Shown here one piece after another: positions 8,482 through 20,400 of a stretch of DNA of 64,000 bases. How positions within the stretch are numbered: the first letter of the stretch is position 1; each line of letters opens with the position of its first letter. The DNA is from Enterobacteriaceae bacterium RIT691. Lineage in GTDB: Bacteria > Pseudomonadota > Gammaproteobacteria > Enterobacterales > Enterobacteriaceae. Where the stretch lies: NCBI GenBank assembly GCA_009668205.1, contig WJYM01000014.1:39380-103379 (forward strand), written 5' to 3'. Made by a program: the position numbers and the translations under genes. The notes beneath the pieces are model-generated. The model saw nothing but the letters and a program-made list of their open reading frames with translations, was not told where the DNA came from and ran no database searches.

Positions 8482-8733
8482 TCACCTAAGATCTGAAGGT
8501 GAGGCAGGTTTCTCTTTCGACATGAGACATTGTCCCACGCCAATGAGCGCTCCACATCCGATTGATATTTCAATTCCTCTAATTAGGTCATTTTGGCCAA
8601 AGTCAAAATCACCAACTAAAAAATAGGATGCGAGAGCTATCAGAAACCGACCACCGACAAGAACCATGAACAAGCCAATGACCCATGATGTAACTAATAA
8701 TAATAAGAGCTTAATCTTTCTATTCTTCATCAC
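8482..8733 (-). CDS. Small membrane protein, probable immunity protein of an orphan cdiA-CT
   Basis: This 83-residue protein has two likely membrane spans (LLLLLVTSWVIGLFMVLVGG near residues 9-28, and ISIGCGALIGVGQCLM near 56-71). It overlaps the end of the upstream orphan CdiA toxin frame by 14 bp, the usual tight coupling of cdiA-CT and cdiI. Membrane immunity proteins typically protect against pore-forming CdiA toxins, which suits the Gly/Ala-rich toxin beside it. The role is inferred from position and topology, as the family is not one I can name. Confidence 0.55.
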   Translation of the reverse strand: MMKNRKIKLLLLLVTSWVIGLFMVLVGGRFLIALASYFLVGDFDFGQNDLIRGIEISIGCGALIGVGQCLMSKEKPASPSDLR

Positions 8734-9841
8734 TCTTTTTATCCAATTTTTGCTGTACTTTTTCAGCTAAATTCTGTGCAGAACTGCCAAGGTATTCAGA
8801 ACCTGCAGATTCAGCTACAGCTCCTGTAAGATTAAGTATATTAAACTGAGGTGTTATATTTTGCAGTCGTTCCACACCTTTCCCTATAGTGGCACCACCG
8901 AGAGTTCCTAATCCTGCTCCGATCGTCGGGGCTGTAGCATCTTTCCCCTGCAACTTAGCCCCTGCATACGCACCAGTAATGCTTGCAACTTCAGTAAACC
9001 AGAACCCTTTACCCTGAGTTAGTCCGCTGATACCCGTAGCTATAAGCGCATCGGTGACACTGAATGCTCCTCCGCGGTTCAACTGATTAAATACATTAGC
9101 CGAACCACCAATTGCACCTGCTCCACTAACACTTCCTACCGTTGCTGTAGCTGGCAACAGAACAGGTGCTACAACTGTCGTCGCACCTGCCCCCCAAGCC
9201 GTAATTTAACCAGTTGCCGGAGCCTGCCCTGCTGGCAGATCGCCATTCGCGATCCTATTAAGTCCGGCCTGTGTTTCTTCCGGTGTCAGATTATTGTCCA
9301 CCGCATACTGATTCCATGCTGCGTTAACCGCAATAATATTGTCCATGCCCATCCCGAAGCTCAGCGAGTTATTCTCAACTGCATTCTTCCCGGCAGCCGC
9401 TCCGGTAACCGCTCCAGCCGTGTTTCCACCAGCAAGACCGCCTGCAATGCCTGCTGAAACACTCGCCAGAGAACTGATTGTTTGCTTCTGGTCTTCTGAC
9501 AGGTCTGACAGTTTCACGCCAGGGTAATAAATTTCTGCGATGGCTCTTGCCATCAGCTCACCCGTAGCCGCACCCACAGCGCCTGCAGCAGCACTCTTCC
9601 CCTGAAGAGCTGCTATAGCTCCACCCAAAATAGCGTGGGCGATAGCGTTAACGGCTGGATCGTCTGACGTCGGTTCTTTCAGCAAATGCGCCAACTCGGG
9701 TGCGGAGGCGCCAGCCAGTGCAGCAACCATATTCCCGCCACCTGCAAGTGCAGTCAGTGCAGCCGTTACCGCCGACTGGGGGAGATTATTGCCGCCCTGA
9801 ATACGAAAACGCATTAGAAGAACGTCTAATATGCAACACAT
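8720..9841 (-). pseudogene. Orphan cdiA C-terminal toxin module with one in-frame stop
   Basis: The first part (9841-9206) matches the pre-toxin domain of the full CdiA in this window: the shared track [24 protein letters not shown] and [13 protein letters not shown] includes the VENN motif. TAA at 9208-9206 then interrupts. The same frame continues through ITAWGAGATTVVAP and the 145-codon stretch to 8720, which ends QQKLDKKSDEE. The variable part after VENN is rich in Gly, Ala and hydrophobic residues, suggesting a membrane-active toxin. There is no signal peptide or filament, so it could be delivered only after recombination onto cdiA. Confidence 0.75.
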
Positions 9842-9905
9842 GCATAAAATGAAACTATTTCCTGAAGCAGCCTCGCATTTCTGAACATTGCTTATTTATA
9901 AAGGA

Positions 9906-9932
9906 CTGTGCTTTTATTCAGTACGGTATAAT
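9906..9932 (+). promoter_or_regulatory. Putative symE promoter with LexA-like box
   Basis: CTGT, eight bases, TCAG at 9906-9921 matches the LexA consensus (CTGT-N8-ACAG) at all but one fixed base. A perfect TATAAT follows at 9927-9932. Transcription would start near 9939 and give a leader of about 130 nt. In E. coli symE is SOS-induced and has a leader covered by the antisense RNA SymR, so the layout agrees. Confidence 0.45.
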
Positions 9933-10067
9933 GAGCGAACTTAAAGAAGCTTTAGGTTGCAACAGGAAAATAAAGAAATCATAAATTCAGATTATTAAAG
10001 AGCGCGGCATGAAAGTGCACCAACACTTTCATACCGCTGACCACAAACAACTAGTAAGGAGTTGAAT

Positions 10068-10559
10068 ATGGCTGACCAAAATCATAAGCCAGAAGTGACT
10101 ATCGCCCAAACAGATTCAACCGCTTTGCCTGATATTTCAGAAAAGCACGATCCAGTACGCAAATATGACCGTTACGGCTTGCAGAACAAAGGCATCCGTA
10201 GAGCGAAACCGGTTTCCGATGCAGACAAAAATAACGGTATCTCTAAGCCGCTACGCCGTATGAGCGTCAGCTACGTCAGCATTCGCCATTACGACAGAAA
10301 GACAAACATAACTAAGCGCTACACCCGAAGCGCCAGCCTGCGCCTGAACGGCCACTGGATGGAGGAAGCCGGGTTTACCACTGGCACACCGCTGGATGTG
10401 CGCGTGATGCCGGGTTGTCTGGTCATTACCACTCGCCCAACGGAAACGCCATTGATGAAAGTGCTGAATAAAACCACGCAACTACCACAGAAAGAACAGC
10501 AAGAGGTCATGGCATTTCTTCAGGGCGTTGTGGCTAAGTTGGCGCTTGAGTCAGTATGA
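10068..10559 (+). CDS. symE: SymE-family type I toxin
   Basis: This 163-residue protein contains the SymE core near residues 100-130: LRLNGHWMEEAGFTTGTPLD, then VRVMPGCLVITT. It is preceded by VSYVSIRHYD, as in E. coli SymE. SymE is an SOS-induced toxin acting on nucleic acid, with an AbrB-like fold, normally silenced by the antisense RNA SymR. ATG 10068 is chosen because AAGGAG lies 6 bases upstream; an in-frame TTG at 10062 has no proper spacing. The N-terminal 70 residues are longer than in E. coli SymE (113 residues). It sits among CDI immunity and toxin remnants on the opposite strand. Confidence 0.8.
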   Translation: MADQNHKPEVTIAQTDSTALPDISEKHDPVRKYDRYGLQNKGIRRAKPVSDADKNNGISKPLRRMSVSYVSIRHYDRKTNITKRYTRSASLRLNGHWMEEAGFTTGTPLDVRVMPGCLVITTRPTETPLMKVLNKTTQLPQKEQQEVMAFLQGVVAKLALESV

Positions 10560-10572
10560 ATAAGGCAAAAGA

Positions 10573-10593
10573 CCCCACCAGGCTATGGTGGGG
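10573..10593 (+). terminator. Hairpin after symE
   Basis: CCCCACCA pairs with TGGTGGGG across a 5-base loop, 13 bases after the symE stop. Only scattered T residues follow. It would also stand at the end of the convergent DUF4926 gene. Confidence 0.5.
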
Positions 10594-10609
10594 CTACTTA
10601 CTGACTTAT

Positions 10610-10804
10610 TCAGGGCGAGATAACTTTAATATCCCTAGGAAGAACAGTAATTACATCCAACGCGTCACCTTTTTCATCAATAAATTCAACTTCATATGCT
10701 AAGGATGGAGTTTGATAAATCATCACGACGGCACCCCGACAACCTTTCGATACAGCTTTGGATAAATCTCTTTCTGCTATAACAACATCATGTTCATTAA
10801 TCAT
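10610..10804 (-). CDS. DUF4926 domain protein, likely leftover immunity gene
   Basis: The 64 residues match the DUF4926 pattern: MINEHDVVIAERDL, GCRGAVVMIY, then AYEVEFIDEKGDALDVITVL. The fold is a small beta-barrel, and genes of this family often sit beside toxin or nuclease genes. No toxin gene is next to it here. It follows cdiI by 110 bp and has no clear ribosome site. In CDI loci such stray genes are commonly immunity genes left after toxin replacement; that role is inferred. Confidence 0.65.
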   Translation of the reverse strand: MINEHDVVIAERDLSKAVSKGCRGAVVMIYQTPSLAYEVEFIDEKGDALDVITVLPRDIKVISP

Positions 10805-10914
10805 ATTAGTGGTGCTTTTATCAGATCAATTATTAACAGAAATGCAGTAACAAGTCAGGTTATGCCATCGCTTATATGATACGGCATCAGTCCATAGTCT
10901 CCGTGCTGACTGAG

Positions 10915-11451
10915 TCAATTAAAGTCATTGTCAACCATTAGTTTCTTAAATTCAAATGTCAGTGACTCCATCTGTAAATACTTTTTCCAATTACCCAAGA
11001 GTCGTTCAATGTTTTCCTGACCGGTGTATTGTGTAGGATGTGGTCCATCAGTTGGTGGCATATATTGTACAAAGCTCTCTATTTGAATTGGGTAATCAAA
11101 ATCCGCATAAATTTTCTCCACCTCATCAAGCGGGTTTTTATATTTTTCTTTGTTAACCCAAAGCCACAGAAGCGAAATGAACACCCATTTCCTGTTGAGT
11201 TTTTCATCCTCTATAGCATCATCTAAACAAATTGTATTTAATAGTTTGGCAACATCTGATGTGTCTTTCGGCATAAGAAATGACATTTCAAGTTCTACAG
11301 TTGTGTAGGTGCCTGATAATACTTTTTCTTCTGCTTTTTTTATCGGGACATCTGAGGTGATCAGATTATGATCACAACCCCATTTTATGTCGTTCCATGA
11401 CAGAGGCGTATTTTGATCGAAAAAATTTGATGGAATTGGGTACAAATTCAT
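10915..11451 (-). CDS. cdiI: CdiI immunity protein, DUF2247 family
   Basis: This 178-residue protein starts MNLYPIPSNFFDQNTPLSWN and contains WGCDHNLI and VEKIYADFDYPIQIESFVQY, the conserved features of DUF2247. The ATG at 11451 lies one base past the cdiA stop codon, the standard coupling of toxin and immunity genes. A longer frame reaching back to 11616 only overlaps cdiA. The protein would act in the cytoplasm, binding and neutralising the C-terminal toxin of CdiA. Base composition is lower in GC than cdiA proper, as usual for swapped toxin/immunity cassettes. Confidence 0.85.
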   Translation of the reverse strand: MNLYPIPSNFFDQNTPLSWNDIKWGCDHNLITSDVPIKKAEEKVLSGTYTTVELEMSFLMPKDTSDVAKLLNTICLDDAIEDEKLNRKWVFISLLWLWVNKEKYKNPLDEVEKIYADFDYPIQIESFVQYMPPTDGPHPTQYTGQENIERLLGNWKKYLQMESLTFEFKKLMVDNDFN

Positions 11452-11452
11452 A

Positions 11453-14400
11453 TCATTTATCCTTAGATACTCGTTGATTGGGTAGTCCTGTAATTCCACC
11501 ACCTTCAATGAATCGCTGATGCGTGACATTCCCATTATTATCATAGATGTACTCAAAAACACCTTTTTTGCCGTTAAACGAACCTTGAGTTTGGAGCAAT
11601 TGCCGTTCGATACCATCCCCGCCTTTAATGGTGAATACTTTTCCTTCCATTAACTGCTCACGACTAAGGTAGCTTGCTCCTCGATGGGTTGGATCAGGTT
11701 TCAGACCACTGCCAACTCTGTCAGCTTCAAGGAGTTTATTGATAATAGAATTTTTCGAGGATAAACCACTCTTAGTTCCACCACCACCTTTCAGCGGATC
11801 GCCATCCTCATCCAGAACTTTAGCGGTGCCGTTAAACAATGGGTTGATATCAATGATATCGACTGGGCGCAAGCCGAGGCGTTTTTCGTCATCTTTACTC
11901 AGCGCATTATTCTCAGCCGCATTCTTCCCGGCCTGAGCGCCAGCCGTGGCACCACCCGAATCACCCGTCACCAGATTTCCAGCCAGCCCGGATGCCAGCG
12001 TAGCCAGGTCGCTGATCAGTTGCTTGTCACTTTCGCTCAGCTCGCTGTTGCTTTTACCCGGGAACATCTGCTCTTTGATGACTTTCGCAGCCAGCTCTCC
12101 GGAAACGGCTCCCGCAGCACCGGCTGCGGCATCCTTGCCCTGCAACGCCGCCACTGCGCCGCCGAGCAACGCGTGTGCTATCAAGGCTTCCTCGTCGCTG
12201 AGGCCGGAACGATGCCCGATGATATTCGCAAGCTCTGGCGCCGATGCTCCTGCCAGCGCACCAGCAAGATCCCCGCCACCTGCAAGTGCAGTCAGTGCAG
12301 CCGTTGCCGCCTGAATACCACGCTGAACCGTGCCGCCTGTGCCCATACCCGTCGCATTAAAGGCGGTGTTGTAGTAGTTCTGATAAACCTGTCCATTGAT
12401 ATCATCATCGCTGGCAGTTTTTCCCGGGTTGGCCTTCTCCCACTGTGCTTTTGCCGCATCACGGTCAGCCGCAGGAACATTTTTCATTTTGTCCTGCGCT
12501 TCCTTGATGGCTGTGAGTTCCCCCTGCGTCCGCGCAATATCCGCTGCCTGGCTGCCGATGTCGCTGATAAGGCCGATTTCCTGCAGTCGCTTCTGCTCTT
12601 TCTCCTTGTCGAAAATCGGGCTGATGCTGTCATTGGCGTGCTCAGTGTCGCGGCTCAGGTCTGCGACATCCTGCTTCTGGTTGTCCTTGTCACGGATGGT
12701 GATGCTACCGTTGGCAATCGCCGCCTGGGTGGTGCCTTCTTCATGACCTTTATTACCGCCGCCTGCCAGCAGGGCATTGGCCATATTGCTGGCAAACTGG
12801 CCCGCGATGTTGCCACCCGTGTTAAATGAGCCTCCGGCATGTTCAGTCTTAAAGTCTGCTTCATTGTGAATATCGCTGAAGCCCAGTGTTCCGGTATCCA
12901 GGCTGTTTTTATCTGCTGTGGCGGTGGATGCAATGACCGCGCCGTCCAGTTGGGTGTGATTGCCCACGGTGATGTCGAAGCCGCCATCACCCGCATACAG
13001 CCCGGTTTGTTCCGCAACGGAGTCGAAGCGGCTCTTCATCTTGTCCTGATTCACGCTCATATAAGCTGAGCCGGACATAGAGCCGAAGGTGAAGCTGCCG
13101 CCTCCGGCAACGCTGGTCTGTTTGCTGTCGTAGTCGTTATTGTCCTGCTGGCTGCTCATCAACAGATCGTGACCGATATCAGCCACGATTTTATTGCCGC
13201 TGACCAGCGCACCCTCGAGCACCGTGTCGTTGCCACTTCTGATGGTGACGGTTTTACCGCTGTCTATCGTGGTTTCGGTCCAGTCGGTGCCGTTGCCTTT
13301 GTCCTTGCCGTTGGCGGAGTTAGCGTTAGCGAAGACGCTGATGCCCCAGCCGCCGCTGCCGACACCAATTCCAATACCCACGCCGCCACCGCTGCTGCTG
13401 TTCGTGCTGCTGGTCTGCTGGGTGTTCGCTGCACCACTCAGCAAAATATCGTTCTGTGCATCAAGCAGGGTGTCTCCACCGGCCTTGATCTGACTTCCGG
13501 CGATCACGATATCGCCACCGCCTTTTTTACCGTTCGCGGTGATGGAGATATTGTTCCCCGCGTTCAGCGTACTTCCGGTGACTTCATCGCTCCGCGCATG
13601 CTGCTCAGACTTCGATTTCTGCGTGGTGAGGGAGGCACTGACGCCAATGGCATTGGTGCTAGGGTTCTCAGTATTGTCCTTGTTCGCCGCATCAAGTGCG
13701 GCTGCCTGTCCGGCCTGTACGCCGGAAAGCACAGATTTTGTGGCCTGCAGGGCCGCTAAACGGCCATCACTTTCCTCTTTCGCATCCTGCGCGGAGTTAA
13801 CGGTATTATTGATAGCACCACCGACTGCACCGGAAAGCGCCAGCGTCAGGCCGCTTTTCTTCTGCTCGAAGGTCTCGTCCTGGGTACGTTTATCGTGGCC
13901 CGGATCAATCAGTACGCTGCTGCCACTGAGGCTCAGGTCTTTACCTGCTATCAAATCCGCGCCGCCGATATGCGCCTGGTTTCCGGCAGAAATCGCCACG
14001 CTACCGCCCGTTGAGCCGACAGTGCTGAAGCTCTGGCTCTGGGTGGTGCCTGCTTCGCGCAGGTCGTGGGTAGTTTTGCTGCTGCCGATGGTGAAGCCAA
14101 TGCCGCCGCTGCTCATCAGGCCGCTCTTCTTCTCTTCCTTGAAGCGCCAGCTGGAGTCGGTGTTGGTAGCGGCCACGATATCGAGGTTATTGCCCGCACT
14201 CAGCGCGACGGCGTTATCGCCGACCACGGACGAGCCTTTCACCAGCAGGTTGTTGCCCGCCTGCACGGTAACGTTATCGCCGCTCAGCAGGCTTCCGGCC
14301 TCGCGGGTCGCGCTTTCTTCTTCGATGGTGTGCGTGGTCTTGCTGCTCAGGAACCCTTTACTGGTCTTCTTCTCTTCCTTGTAGTGATAATCGCTTTCGG

Positions 14401-17400
14401 AGGCGGTGGTGAGGTTCACATCGCGCCCGGCGGCCACGCCGATATCGCCGCTGGCGGTGACCTGTGCGGCTTCGCTGTTCACATCGCGTCCGGCGATAAT
14501 CGTGGTGTTGCCGCCGCTGGCGATTTCCGTGCCTTGCTGGCGAACGGATTCGTCAATCACCGTTTTCTTGCCGCCACGGCTGCTGCTGCCGTTGACGGTG
14601 GCTTCGGATTGCAGGTTCACATCGCGACCGGCCTGAATGCCGACATTGCCTTCTGCTGCAATGCCTGCTGCCTGGCTGGTGATATCGCGTCCTGCCACCA
14701 GGGTGGCGTTATCGCCCGCGCTGATGGTGGTTCTGTCTGCACTGCTTTGATGCGTTTCGCTGCCGCCTGTGCGGCTGGTCTGGCTGGTCGCCCCGGCGTT
14801 CAGGTTCAGGTCGTTGCCTGCCACCAGCTGCGCGGTTTTGCCTGCGTCGATGGCGCTCGCCGTGACGTTGATGTCATTCCCGGCCTGCATCAGCGCGTTG
14901 CCGCCCGCCGTGATGCTGCTGCCCTGGTTCGCCACGGACGATGAACCGGTGTCTTTTTTGCCGCGGAAGCCCGACTGGCTGCTGCTGTCGGTTATCTGGT
15001 TGGCCGCAATATTGATGTTATTGCCTGCGCCCATCGCAAGGTCACCACCCGCATTGACGTTCGCACCGGTGATGTTGATGTCGTTGGCTGCCGCCATCGA
15101 CAGGCCGTCGGTGGCGGTGATGGAAGCCGTCTGGCCGACATCGGTTCCACTGACATGCACATTGCCCCGGCGGCTGTCGTCGCCCACAGACCATTGCTGA
15201 GTCTGGGTGATGTTGTTGATATTGCCGCCGACGCTTTCGAGCTGAACGGTTTTACCGGAAATCGAGGAGCCGATGTTGTTGATGTCACCCAGCGCACTCA
15301 GATCGAGACCACCGCCTGCGCTGATAAGCCCGGCGTTGAGGTTGCTGATGCTGTTACTGCTGTCGATACTCAAGCCGTTCTGCGCAATCAGCGAACTGCC
15401 ACTGTTGGTGACGTTGGCTCCGGCCAGCAGCACGTTGTTGCCGCTAATCACGCTGCCATTCTGCACGTCCACATCTTTTGGTGACAGATACACTTTTGGC
15501 ACCATCACGGTCTGGCCGTTGATAGTCGCACTTTCATACCAGAGGATGCTGTGGTCGAGGGCCGCCACCTGGTCAGCCGTCAGCGCCACGCCGAACGTCA
15601 GGCCGAGCGAGGATTGTGCAGCGGCAGCGTTGTCCATCAGGTAGCGCATCTGATCGAGGTCGGAGCCCAGACCGTTGATATAGCGGGTGCCCGTCTGGTT
15701 CAGTACATAGTTCGAGACATAACGGGTATCAAACGCCGCATCGCCCAGGAAGCGGTAATCCTTGTCCGGATTGAGGTTTAGTTTGTCCAGAATATACGGC
15801 GAACCGAGGAACTGATTCATGTCCGTGTACTGGCTGCCCGTCTCGCGAGGGGCGTCGCCCGGGCTCATACCGAGCAGTTTATACAGGTCGCCAAACAGCG
15901 ATGGATCGAGTCTGCCCAAGCCATCGAGTTTTGGGTTAACGGTGATCAGATACGGTCTGTCCGGGTCGGTAGACGGTACAAAATAACCATTCTTGCCCGA
16001 AGGCAGCGGATAATTGCCATCGATGCCTCCAGGGGCCAACCCCGTGCCACCATTGATGGTTTGACTGGCATTACCCGACGTGTCTTTCCAGTCCGGGTTG
16101 GTAATATTCAGAGTGCCAGCGTTATCCAGAGACTGCTGGTTTTTGCCACCGCTGATGTTCTGTGTCGAAGGCGTGTTCAGATTCGGTGCAACGATAGTGT
16201 TGCTGATTTTGCCCGCGCTGGCGGTGTTGTTGGTGTTGCTGATATCGTTCGCGAATGTCGCGTTGACGTTACCGCCGGCCTGGATAACTGACCGATAGAT
16301 ATCACCCAACTCGGATTCCGTGGTTTTACCATCCAGTACAAAGGTGATTTTGCTGGATGAGGGGCCCGGAAGTGTCACAGTCCCAATTTCATCTCCGCTG
16401 ACGGTGATGGGGGAATTCGGGTCGGCATAGCCAGTCGGTCCCTGATAAACGTACTTCCAGAATTCCGACGAAGTAGAGTTTTGCCATGACTGATTAGACA
16501 GTGTCGTACCTGTCAGCGTCATATCTCCTGAGGACAAAATTACGCTGGCATTGTTATCCAGGGTTCCGGCGGCAATGGTCATGTTACGGCCGGAGCGGAT
16601 CCCTGCCACGCCACCGCTTGCTGAAACGGTCGTTACCGTCTGGCTGATGGCATACTTTTGTTCTGTCGAGTCTGCATGCATGCCATATGCCGTGCTACCG
16701 GGCACAGTAGTACAGTGTACGTTCTGGACACCAGTACAACGCTCAAAGGGATATGATGAGACATACTTCCCATAAGTACCGTCCTCCAGCTGAGAGATTG
16801 AAATATCAATCGTCGCATTACCCAGACCGGAAATGGACGCTGGTTTATTTGTCGTGTAACTGGATGTTTGTAAACCATCACGGGTATTGAGCAAATGCCC
16901 GGTCTTAATCGTGATATCACCGTTCGTGGTTTCGATATTCCCGGAAGTGTTGATAACTTCAGCGTTCGCCGCGCCGCTGGCGTTTTTCTGCATCACCAGG
17001 TTGTTGCCCGCCAGAATATCGCCGCGCAGGTTCTGAATGCTGCTGGCAAATAGCGACAAATTGTTCCCGGCGTAGAGCAGCGCGGTGTTGATGATCGAAC
17101 CTGTCGCACTCAGCAACAGGCTGCCAGCGGTGCCGGTGAATCCGTCGAGCGTGATGTTGCTTTGGCTGGTCAGGCTGACGTCGCCGCCTGCCTGCAAACT
17201 GCCGCTGGCATCCATCGCAATCTGGCTGCCGCTCAGCGCCGTGGTGCCGCTGCCTGCGGTCAGCTGTCCATTATTGGTGAGTTTGCCTGCGGCGTTCAGG
17301 GTGATGCCGTTGCCTTGCAAGGTGCTGGCGTTAGTGATATCCCCCTGGCTGCTGATGGCAAGCTGCTTGTTCGCGGCAATTACCCCCTGAGTGGTGAAAC

Positions 17401-20400
17401 TGTTGGTGAGCTTCAGCGTCAGATTGCCGAGCGCCACCAGTTGGCCCACGCCGCTGAGCGTGGCCAGTTCCGTTGCCATGTCGCCGCCGCTGAACACTTT
17501 GCCGTTGGCGTTGTTGAGGCTGTTGCCTTTGAGTGTCAGGCTCTGGCTGCCGAGCAGCGTGCCGCTGTTAGTCACATTCTGGGCGTTGAGGTTCAGCTGT
17601 GCCGCCTGGAAAGTACCGCTGTTGATCAGGTTGTTCCCCGTCAGAGTGGCCTGATTCGCCGCCATCACGGTGCCGCTGCTGGCGAGCTTCGCCACGTTCA
17701 GTACCAGATTCGTCGCCTGCAGCCAGCCGATGCCGCTGTAGTCTGGTGTGCTGAACGTCAGGTCGTTGCCGGAGAGAATTTTGCCGTTGTTGCGCGTCTG
17801 CGTTGCCGTGCTGAGCGTAGCTTTGCCGTTGCCCTGAATCGTACCGTCGTTGGTCAGCACGGGCGCAGTCAGGTTGAGCGCGCCCTGGCTCAGCAGCACC
17901 CCGCTTGCCTGGTTGGCGAGGGTATTCAGCAGGGTCAGCGTCAGGCCACTATCGCCCTGAATACGCCCGCTGTTGGTAATTGAACGGGCGTTAATCTGCG
18001 TATCCGCCCCTTGCAGTTGCCCGCTGTTGGTGATGTCCTGGGCTTTGATGTTGAGCGCGCCACCCGTCAGCACTTTGCCCTGCTGTTGCAGGTTGCCGTT
18101 CAGCGTCAGCGCCAGGTTGTTCACTCCGCTAATCTCGCCGTTGTTGGTCAACGAGTCGCCTTTGACATCCAGCGTTTTGGCGCTGATCAGCCCTTTGTTA
18201 TTCAGCGCTTTTCCGCTCAGGCTCGCATCACCGAGCGCGGTAATTTTGCTGCCCGTGGCGGCAATTACGTCGCCACTCAGCGTCAGCGCCAGATCCAGCG
18301 CACTTTGAATCGCGCCGCTGTTGTTCAGGCTGTTGCCGTCGAGGGCGATAGTCTGCCCCTGCCAGCGTCCGCTGTTGGTGACGTCACCGGCGGTGATGTT
18401 CAGGGCTTGCCGGCTCAGCAAGTCGCCGCTGTTAGTGAGTGCGCCAGCGCTGCTGAGCTGCAAACCATTCAGGCCAACAATCGTGCCCTGGTTATCAATG
18501 CTGCCCTGAGTCAGGCTGAGCGTGTCGCCCTGAAGCGTGCCGTTGCTGCTGAACTGGTTACCGCTCAGCGCCATGTCGCCTGCTGCCAGCAGTTTGCCGT
18601 GGTTGGTCAGCGTCGGCGCTGTTAGGCTGAAATCGCCCTGACTCAGCAGTTCGCCGTTATTGAGCAGCGAGTTTGACAGGCTGGTGTTCAGGTTGCCGGT
18701 TGCGAGTGCGGAACCGGAGTGATTCCAGTCTTTGGCATTCACGCCCAGGTTTTGCCCCTGCGTAGTGCCTGCAGTCGTCAGCGTCTGGCCTCTAATCGAT
18801 AAATCACCCGCAGTCAGCCAGCGTCCGGTGGTTCCTTGCGATAAGGTATCGCCTGAAATTGCCAGTGCGTTTGTGCCCTGTAACAGGCCATCGCCAGTCA
18901 GCGTTGTCGTTTTCACGGTCAATGCATTGGCGGTGATTTTGCCTGGGTTAATCAGCGTGCTGGAATTCAGCGTCAGGAATTTGTCGCTGGTGATAAGGCC
19001 GCTGTTGCTGATGCCGGGGATATCCAGCACCAGGTTTTCGGCGCTGTAGAGCGTGCCGTTCAGCTGGTTGTTCAGTGAGCGAGTGCTCACACTTAGCGCG
19101 TTATCGCCCTGCATCAGCCCGCTGTTGGTCAGCGTTTGCGACTGAGTGCTCAGGGAAGAGGCAACCAGCACGCCGCTGTTGTTCAGTTCAGGTGCCGTCA
19201 GGCTGGTGGAGGCCGCGCTGCTTTTGCCACTGTGCGTGAGCTTCTCGCTGGCGTTAACTGTGAGCGATTGCTGTACTGCGTGCGTTCCTGCAAGGCTGGC
19301 TTCCCGGGCCTTAATGCTGAGATTTTTGCCGCTCTGCACCTGCGCACTGGCTGCTGTTGTGAGCTTGTCACCCTGCAACTGCAGGTCGCCGCCCGAGCTG
19401 GTTTCGCCGTCCAGCGTTGCCGTGGTTGCCGTGAGCGCCAGATTGCCGTCAGAGTGAGTCACCGCATTTTTGCCGGAGGTCAGCGTGTCCGCATTGACGG
19501 TCAGCCCTTTGCTTCCGGACAACGTACCGTTCTGATCCACATCGTGAGCTTTCAGCGTCAGTGAATCATCACTCACCATCGAACCCGTGTTGTTCACTTT
19601 GCCGCTGGCGGTAATGTCTGCTTTGCCTTTCGCGCCTGTGCTGCCGCTCTGGTTGAAATCCTGGGTGTTGATAGCCAGATTTCCGCCGCTTAGCAACGAA
19701 CCGCTGTTACTGAGCGTGGTGCTGCCCATCGTCAACGAGCCGCCCTGCACAGAACCACTGTTATTCAGGGTGGTGGCATTCAGTTGTGAGCTACCTTTCG
19801 CCAGCAGTTTCCCGTCCTGCGTCAGCGTGGTGGCGCTGACCGTCAGGTTTTGCCCGGCGGTCATCTGCCCTTTGTTGCTGAGCGCATCGCCAGCCTTGCT
19901 GGCGATATCACGTGCGGCGTCCACCTGGCTTGTCGCGTCCAGACTGATGTTTTTCGCCGCGAGCGTCACATCGCGCCCGGCAGTCAGTTTTTCATTGGCG
20001 TGCGAAAGGGTGCCGTTGGCGTTGAGCAGCATATCGCCATCGCTGCTCAGCGAGCCGTTGCTCAGGGCGATATCGCTTTGACTGTCCAGGCTGATGTTAC
20101 CGCTGGCCTTATGGTCGCCCGTCAGCGCAATGCTCTCTCCTTTAGCGCTAATCGCTCCGCTGGCGAGACTGTTGTTCACGGTAAGTTTACCGTTGGCATC
20201 AAGGATGATATCGCCCTGGCGAGCATTCAGGTAGCCCAGGTTGACCCCCACGCCTTTGTCGCTGGAGATCAGATGAATACGGTTGGCGTACATACCGCCT
20301 AACGCGCCAGTGTCGACCGCGACCGTTGGCGCATTTCCCTCACCTTGTTGTGCCTGCACGCTGCCGTCCGCGTTGACACGGTTGGCTCCGGCGATCACTT

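Noticed and set aside
11452..11616. N-terminal extension of the immunity gene to 11616
   Set aside because: The extension only overlaps the cdiA end. The DUF2247 homology begins at the Met at 11451, directly after the cdiA stop.
17000..20200. Regularly spaced short similar sequences that could suggest a CRISPR array
   Set aside because: They are degenerate repeats coding for the FHA-1 filament of CdiA, in frame and varying in length, with no constant repeat or spacer pattern.
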